Assembly: GCA_002339015.1 (NCBI GenBank)
Contig: DDJC01000105.1
Coordinates: forward strand, 1-12,059
DNA length: 12,059 bases
DNA from: Burkholderiales bacterium UBA1834
GTDB lineage: Bacteria > Pseudomonadota > Gammaproteobacteria > Burkholderiales > Burkholderiaceae_C
Direction of reading: 5' to 3'
The notes beneath the pieces were generated by a model, which saw only the letters and a program-made list of their open reading frames with translations, had not been told where the DNA came from and ran no database searches. This document shows positions 8,099 through 12,059 of this stretch, piece after piece. A program made the position numbers and the translations under genes. Each line of letters opens with the position of its first letter. The stretch's first letter is position 1.

Positions 8099-8126
8099 TG
8101 TACAAATTGATGCAAGAATCTATAAG
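8099..8126 (+). promoter_or_regulatory. Candidate sigma-70 promoter for the TolC-family gene
   Basis: TGTACA (8099-8104, four of six matches to TTGACA) is separated by 16 bases from TATAAG (8121-8126, five of six matches to TATAAT). Transcription would start near 8133 and give a leader of about 75 bases containing the 8155-8170 hairpin. It is the best hexamer pair in the gap by eye, but this is not experimental evidence. Confidence 0.4.
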
Positions 8127-8194
8127 TTTCTTTGAATAAGGGGCATCCCGAGGTGTCAGGTCGCCCTGACTCAACCGACGTTGTCCGACCAGCT

Positions 8195-8199
8195 GGAGG
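8195..8199 (+). promoter_or_regulatory. Ribosome binding site of the TolC-family gene
   Basis: GGAGG lies 8 bases before a GTG at 8208. It selects this GTG over the in-frame TTG at 8181, which would add nine residues in front of a normal signal peptide. Confidence 0.7.
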
Positions 8200-8207
8200 C
8201 TCACACC

Positions 8208-10061
8208 GTGTCCAAAACCCAAATCCGAAATGCACTGACCGCCACCGCCCTGGCTGTCATGTGCCTGGCCGTTCAAGCCCAGGCGCAGCAGGCTCCTGCC
8301 AGCAACAGCCTGGCCGCCGCCGCCCAGAAGGCCATCGCCAACAACCCGGAAGTCACCGCCCGTTTCAACGCCATGCGTGCCGCTGCCAATGAGGTGGACG
8401 TGGCCCGCGGTGGCTTCCTGCCCCAAGTCAACCTGTCTGCCGACGCTGGCCGCGACTACAACAAGTACACCAGCCGCAACCCTCAGGGCGAGTCCTTCAC
8501 CAGCACCGGGGTGGCCCTGAGCATCAACCAGGTCCTGTGGGATGGCCTGTCCGTCAAGAAAGAGGTCGAGCGCCTGGGCCATGCCCGCCTGACCCGTTAT
8601 TTCGAGTTCCTGAGCGCCTCGGAAGACACTGCCCTGGAAGCCGCCCGTGCCTACATCGACGTGCAGCGCTACCGCCGCCTGGTGTCCCTGGCCGAAGACA
8701 ACTACGTGCAGCACAAGTATGTGTTCGACCAACTGGCCTCCAAGGTCAAGGCCGGCGTGGGCCGCGGTGTCGACTCGGAGCAGTCCAATGCCCGCCTGGC
8801 CCTGGCCGATTCCAACCTGACCACCGAGATCGCCAATCTGCACGACGTGGCCTCACGCTACCTGCGCGTGGTCGGTGAGTCGCCGGCACCACAACTGGCT
8901 GCCGTGGGCTCGGGTGTGCTGGACCGCAACATCGCCAGCAGCAATGCCGACGCCGTGGCCCAGGCCCTGTCGCGCAACACGGCCGTGAGCGCCGCCATCG
9001 AGAACCTGCGCTCGGTCGAGGCCCAGGCCGCCGGCCGCAAGAGCGCCTTCCAGCCCAAGGTCGAGGCCCGCGCCCGCGCTGCTGGCGGCAACAACCTTGA
9101 TGGCAACATCGACCAGCGCCGCAACGCCTCGGCCGAACTGGTGCTGAACTGGAACCTTTACAACGGTGGCTCCGACCAGGCCCGCGTGCGCCAGTACGCC
9201 GACCTGATCAACCAGGCCGCCGACCAGCGCGACAAGGCCTGCCGCGATGTGCGCCAGACGGTCGCCATTGCCCACAACGACATCCGCAAACTGCAGGATC
9301 AACTGGCCGCGCTGGACCGCAACGTGCTGTCCATCGAGAAGGCCCGTGATGCGTATCGCCAACAGTTCGACATCGGCCAGCGCAGCCTGCTGGACCTGCT
9401 GAACGCCGAGAACGAGCTCTACACCGCCAAGCGCGCCTACGCCAACGCCGAGGCCGACCTGCAGCTGGCCTATGCCCGCACGCAGGCAGCCACCAACAGC
9501 CTGGTGTCCACGCTGGGCCTGAGCCGCACGGATGACGGCACCGGCGATTTGGCCGCCAACTGGCAGGCCGCCGACGATGCTGCCCAGCGCTGCCCCTCCA
9601 CCACCGTGGCCGTGAGCGCCACCACCAAGGAAGAGCTCGACGCGCGCGCTGCCCGCATGGCCATGCCGGCAGCAGCCGCCCCCGTGCCCGCGCCGGCCGT
9701 GACGCCGCAACCGGTGGCACCGGCCGCGGCCGTGCAGACCGTGGAGCAGCGCCTGCGCGATTGGGTCGCCGCATGGATGGCCAAGGACGTCGAGAAGTAC
9801 ATGACTTTCTACGCCAAGGAATTTGCCCCGGCCCGCATGTCGTCGGCCAAGTGGATCAGCGAGCGCCGCCGCCTGGTGGGCAAGAAGGGCCCCATCGACA
9901 TCCGCGTCGAAGATGTGAAGGCCCAGGCCCAGGGCCCGTACGTGGTCACGTCCTTCAAGCAGGTCTACAACTCGCAAGACTTCAAGGACAGCACCCTGAA
10001 GACACTGACCTGGCGTCCTATCAACGGCGAATGGGTCATCTTCAAGGAAAGCAACCGCTGA
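8208..10061 (+). CDS. tolC: TolC-family outer membrane channel with C-terminal NTF2-like (Cds6-type) domain
   Basis: This is a 617-residue protein starting at GTG 8208, chosen for its GGAGG. The signal peptide has hydrophobic residues 9-24 and probable cleavage after A-Q-A (residue 26). About 30-445 is a TolC/OEP domain: two related helical halves with beta strands (G-F-L-P-Q-V-N-L-S near the first; L-V-L-N-W-N-L-Y-N-G-G near the second) and the family motif G-Q-R-S-L-L-D-L-L-N-A-E-N-E-L. An Ala/Pro-rich linker follows at about 484-509. Residues 512-617 (W519, W523, D527, Y531, Y535; ending E-W-V-I-F-K-E) resemble NTF2-like domains of the Cds6/SnoaL type. Ordinary TolC proteins lack this domain, and the chain is longer than the usual 430-500 residues. 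Only two cysteines remain after processing (C345, C462). Role: outer-membrane duct of a type I system, probably for the neighbouring adhesin; ABC and fusion partners are not in the window. The function of the extra domain is unknown. Confidence 0.93.
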   Translation: MSKTQIRNALTATALAVMCLAVQAQAQQAPASNSLAAAAQKAIANNPEVTARFNAMRAAANEVDVARGGFLPQVNLSADAGRDYNKYTSRNPQGESFTSTGVALSINQVLWDGLSVKKEVERLGHARLTRYFEFLSASEDTALEAARAYIDVQRYRRLVSLAEDNYVQHKYVFDQLASKVKAGVGRGVDSEQSNARLALADSNLTTEIANLHDVASRYLRVVGESPAPQLAAVGSGVLDRNIASSNADAVAQALSRNTAVSAAIENLRSVEAQAAGRKSAFQPKVEARARAAGGNNLDGNIDQRRNASAELVLNWNLYNGGSDQARVRQYADLINQAADQRDKACRDVRQTVAIAHNDIRKLQDQLAALDRNVLSIEKARDAYRQQFDIGQRSLLDLLNAENELYTAKRAYANAEADLQLAYARTQAATNSLVSTLGLSRTDDGTGDLAANWQAADDAAQRCPSTTVAVSATTKEELDARAARMAMPAAAAPVPAPAVTPQPVAPAAAVQTVEQRLRDWVAAWMAKDVEKYMTFYAKEFAPARMSSAKWISERRRLVGKKGPIDIRVEDVKAQAQGPYVVTSFKQVYNSQDFKDSTLKTLTWRPINGEWVIFKESNR

Positions 10062-10080
10062 TCCAGTGGTGATCGCCTGG

Positions 10081-10096
10081 CCACTCGATTGAGTGG
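10081..10096 (+). repeat. Small inverted repeat before the tolC terminator
   Basis: CCACTC-GATT-GAGTGG forms a perfect 6-bp stem with a 4-base loop, 19 bases after the tolC stop and followed by TTT. It may be a first, weak terminator ahead of the strong hairpin at 10105. Confidence 0.4.
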
Positions 10097-10104
10097 TTTG
10101 CATC

Positions 10105-10131
10105 AAAAAGCGCCCTTGTAGGCGCTTTTTT
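10105..10131 (+). terminator. Intrinsic terminator of the TolC-family gene
   Basis: A perfect 10-bp stem, AAAAAGCGCC (10105-10114) and GGCGCTTTTT (10121-10130), with loop CTTGTA and six T in a row (10126-10131). The A-run on the 5' side would let it work in both directions. It closes the adhesion module and separates it from the next genes. Confidence 0.88.
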
Positions 10132-10169
10132 GCTGGCGCGTCCAGCACGCGGCCTGTACATTGGTCCGC

Positions 10170-10502
10170 ATGGACAACACGTTCCGCGATGCCTGCATCG
10201 GCGTGTGGTGCCTGAGCTGGCACCCCGCGACGGACGATGTCCGCCTGGAAACGCTGTCGGCCGTGCTGCGCAACAACCGCGTGGCCTGGCCGGGCCAGCA
10301 CAAGGCGGTGCTGGCCTTGTTCGGCCATCTCCCCGGTGATGTCCTCGCACTGCACGAACCCGACATCGACGAACACCACGGCCTGACCCCCGTCCAGGCC
10401 TGCAGTGTCTTCCGGCTGCACCGGCACATGGGCATGGCGCCCGCCTTCTATCCGGTCACGATCGAAAGTGCCGAACGCTGGCACTGGCTCACAGCAGCCT
10501 GA
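10170..10502 (+). CDS. Hypothetical protein, 110 residues, His/Trp-rich
   Basis: I do not recognise this protein. The ATG at 10170 opens a 110-codon frame ending in TGA at 10500-10502. Third positions are dominated by G/C as in neighbouring genes, which argues that it is coding even though it is short. An in-frame TTG at 10161 is possible; neither start has a clear Shine-Dalgarno. There is no signal peptide or membrane helix, so it is probably cytoplasmic. Composition is unusual: nine or more His, five Trp (13, 17, 40, 104, 106), three Cys (9, 14, 78), and a His/Asp/Glu cluster at 62-70 (H-E-P-D-I-D-E-H-H) that could bind a metal; that is speculation. It stands alone between the tolC terminator and the antiporter gene. 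Confidence 0.68.
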   Translation: MDNTFRDACIGVWCLSWHPATDDVRLETLSAVLRNNRVAWPGQHKAVLALFGHLPGDVLALHEPDIDEHHGLTPVQACSVFRLHRHMGMAPAFYPVTIESAERWHWLTAA

Positions 10503-10520
10503 TCAGCCGGCTCGGGCTGA
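10503..10520 (+). repeat. Inverted repeat directly after the hypothetical gene
   Basis: TCAGCC (10503-10508) and GGCTGA (10515-10520) with loop GGCTCG start on the base after the stop codon. There is no T-run. It may be a weak terminator or a 3'-end structure. Confidence 0.3.
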
Positions 10521-10587
10521 GACCCGAAACACCGCACCGCCCGCCAGACAGTGCGCCCATCGGTGATGGAGCCACGCGGCGACTGAA

Positions 10588-10604
10588 TCGAATGTTAAAT
10601 TCGA
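10588..10604. promoter_or_regulatory. AT-rich palindrome upstream of ybaL (possible operator)
   Basis: TCGAAT-GTTAA-ATTCGA is a perfect 6-bp inverted repeat with a 5-base spacer. It is the only AT-rich spot in the 179-base gap before the antiporter gene and lies 78 bases before its ATG. Position and symmetry suggest a dimeric regulator site or part of a promoter; I cannot name the regulator. The rest of the gap shows no other strong signal. Confidence 0.35.
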
Positions 10605-10681
10605 AACGAACCCTCGCAGTCGTCGGCCCAAGGCCCGCTTCACCTCGCTCCGGCTTCGCGCCTGAAAGACCTCCCGCCCCG

Positions 10682-12059
10682 ATGCACCATGAACTCAGCC
10701 TCATCACCACCCTGGCGGTCGGCTTCGGCCTGGCCTTGATCTTCGGGTTCATTGCCACACACTTGAAGATGCCGGCACTGGTGGGCTATCTCTTTGCAGG
10801 CATCGTGATCGGGCCGACGACGCCCGGCTACGTGGCCGACATGGAGATCGCCGCCCAGTTGGCCGAGATCGGGGTGATGTTGCTGATGTTCGGTGTGGGG
10901 CTGCATTTTTCGCTGGGTGACCTGCTGTCGGTGCGCAGGATCGCGCTGCCGGGGGCGGCGCTTCAAATGGTGGTGGCCACCGCGCTGGGCATGGGCGTGG
11001 CGATGTGGGCCTGGGACTGGTCGCTGGGTGGCGCCCTCGTCTTTGGGCTGGCCCTGTCGGTGGCCAGCACCGTGGTGCTGCTCAAGGCACTGGAAAGCCG
11101 TGGGGTGCTGGACACGGTGAACGGGCGGATTGCCGTGGGCTGGCTGGTGGTCGAAGACCTGGCCATGGTGTTGGTGCTGGTGTTGCTGCCCCCTCTGGCA
11201 GGCTGGCTGGGCGCCCCTCAGCTCAACCCTGAAGCGACTCACGGCAGCCTGCTGAGCACACTGGGCAGCACGCTGGCGCGGGTGGCCGCCTTCGTGGCCA
11301 TCATGCTGGTGATCGGGCGCCGCTTCTTTCCATGGGTGCTGTGGCAAGTCACGCGCACCGGCTCCCGCGAATTGTTCACGCTGTGCGTGATCGCGGCAGC
11401 CGTCAGCATCGCCTATGGCTCGTCCAAGCTGTTCGGGGTGTCCTTCGCGCTGGGCGCCTTCTTTGCGGGCATGGTGCTGCGCGAATCCCAGTTCAGCCAC
11501 CGCGCCGCTGAAGAGACCTTGCCCCTGCGAGATGCCTTCGCGGTGCTGTTCTTCGTCTCGGTCGGCATGCTGTTCGACCCGCACGTGCTGATCGACAAGC
11601 CCCTGCAGGTGCTGGCGGTGGTCGCCATCATCGTGGTAGGCAAGTCGATCGCTGCGGCCGGCCTGGTGCTGGCCTTCCGCTACCCGCTCAACACCGCCCT
11701 CACGGTGTCGGCCAGCCTGGCCCAGATCGGCGAATTCTCCTTCATCCTCGCCGGCCTGGGCATGAGCCTGAAGCTGCTGCCGCCTGAAGGCAACAGCCTG
11801 ATCCTGGCCGGTGCGCTGATCTCCATCGCCATCAACCCGCTGCTCTTCGGCGCCATCGAGCCGATCCAGCACTGGATACGCGAGCGCTCGCCGCTGGCCC
11901 GCCTGTTCGAGCGTCCCGACGATCCCCTGGCCGAGCTGCCCATGAGCACCGACCGCAAGTACTTGTCCAAGCAGGTGGTGCTGGTAGGTTATGGCCGCGT
12001 CGGCAAGCGTGTCGCCCAGGCATTGACCGAGCAAGGCATCCCCTTCGTGGTGGCCGATG
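10682..12059 (+). CDS. ybaL: YbaL-type cation/proton antiporter (CPA2 family), 3' partial
   Basis: The frame opens at ATG 10682 and runs off the window without a stop, giving 459 complete codons; E. coli YbaL has about 558, so roughly the last 100 are missing. The start Met-His-His-Glu matches the usual YbaL N-terminus, although no good Shine-Dalgarno is seen. Residues about 1-400 form the multi-helix Na+/H+ exchanger (Kef-type) membrane domain, with family stretches L-M-F-G-V-G-L-H-F-S-L, G-W-L-V-V-E-D-L and F-F-V-S-V-G-M-L-F-D-P. From about 430 a cytosolic RCK/TrkA-N domain begins, with the nucleotide-binding G-Y-G-R-V-G and the acidic end of the next strand (V-V-A-D) at the window edge. 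Expected role: inner-membrane, nucleotide-gated K+ (or Na+) efflux in exchange for protons. It has its own leader and no functional tie to the adhesin module. Confidence 0.93.
   Translation, partial: MHHELSLITTLAVGFGLALIFGFIATHLKMPALVGYLFAGIVIGPTTPGYVADMEIAAQLAEIGVMLLMFGVGLHFSLGDLLSVRRIALPGAALQMVVATALGMGVAMWAWDWSLGGALVFGLALSVASTVVLLKALESRGVLDTVNGRIAVGWLVVEDLAMVLVLVLLPPLAGWLGAPQLNPEATHGSLLSTLGSTLARVAAFVAIMLVIGRRFFPWVLWQVTRTGSRELFTLCVIAAAVSIAYGSSKLFGVSFALGAFFAGMVLRESQFSHRAAEETLPLRDAFAVLFFVSVGMLFDPHVLIDKPLQVLAVVAIIVVGKSIAAAGLVLAFRYPLNTALTVSASLAQIGEFSFILAGLGMSLKLLPPEGNSLILAGALISIAINPLLFGAIEPIQHWIRERSPLARLFERPDDPLAELPMSTDRKYLSKQVVLVGYGRVGKRVAQALTEQGIPFVVAD

Larger units (their letters stand above)
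8001..8207. promoter_or_regulatory. Divergent lapG / tolC regulatory region
   Basis: This 207-base gap separates the divergent lapG and tolC starts. It holds an AT-rich island (about 8099-8138) that stands out in GC-rich DNA and is the natural place for promoters of both genes. Two hairpins flank it: AGGGGG-CTG-CCCCCT (8066-8080) on the lapG side and GTCAGG-TCGC-CCTGAC (8155-8170) in the tolC leader. Either could be an operator or an mRNA leader structure. I see no FleQ or other named binding site that I could defend. Confidence 0.55.

Noticed and set aside
8001..8843. Extension of the lapG frame upstream across the intergenic gap into the TolC gene
   Set aside because: The frame is merely open; the extra 281 codons lie opposite tolC and its promoter region and have no LapG homology.
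8853..10484. A 543-codon minus-strand frame antisense to the TolC gene and the orphan gene
   Set aside because: It runs through the tolC terminator hairpin and lies opposite a clear TolC domain; low-complexity Gly/His/Val composition.
10640..12034. A 464-codon minus-strand frame antisense to ybaL
   Set aside because: Composition is Gln/His/Arg/Gly-rich with no domain, opposite an unmistakable antiporter reading frame.

Overview
The window reads as chromosomal DNA from a GC-rich betaproteobacterium, most likely of the order Burkholderiales. This is inferred from the strong G/C bias at third codon positions, the Lap-type adhesin-control genes next to a TolC-family channel, and a YbaL-type antiporter close to the enterobacterial protein. 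I see no insertion sequence, phage gene, tRNA, rRNA or CRISPR array. Base composition is uniform apart from an AT-rich island near 8099-8138.

Region 1 (1-5125, + strand) is the C-terminal 1707 residues of a giant type I-secreted surface adhesin whose N-terminus lies upstream of the window. It contains seven complete Ig/cadherin-like repeats of about 94-121 residues, most with a DxDxDGD motif. These are followed by a T1SS-143-type domain, a von Willebrand A domain with an intact MIDAS, more beta-sandwich-like modules, a stretch I cannot assign, and a VCA0849-class type I secretion signal. A UUCG-capped hairpin lies just after its stop.

Region 2 (5279-8000, - strand) is a convergent lapG-lapD operon. 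LapG is a periplasmic transglutaminase-like cysteine protease with a Cys-His-Asp triad. LapD is an inner-membrane c-di-GMP receptor with degenerate GGDEF and EAL domains. In the known Pseudomonas system, LapD bound to c-di-GMP sequesters LapG, so the adhesin stays anchored. When c-di-GMP falls, LapG cuts the adhesin's N-terminal retention module and the cell detaches.

Region 3 (8001-10131) holds a divergent promoter region and a TolC-family outer-membrane channel, very likely the exit duct for the adhesin. It carries an unusual extra C-terminal NTF2-like (Cds6-type) domain behind an Ala/Pro-rich linker, and ends at a clear intrinsic terminator. The ABC ATPase and membrane-fusion partners of the secretion system are not in the window.

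Region 4 (10132-12059) is unrelated to the Lap system: a small His/Trp-rich orphan protein and the first 459 residues of a YbaL-type cation/proton antiporter that runs off the right edge.

The window is therefore a biofilm adhesion module: adhesin, its release protease, the c-di-GMP switch and the export channel. The parts least explained by known families are the TolC-NTF2 fusion, the unassigned adhesin segment at about 4048-4680, and the orphan protein at 10170.
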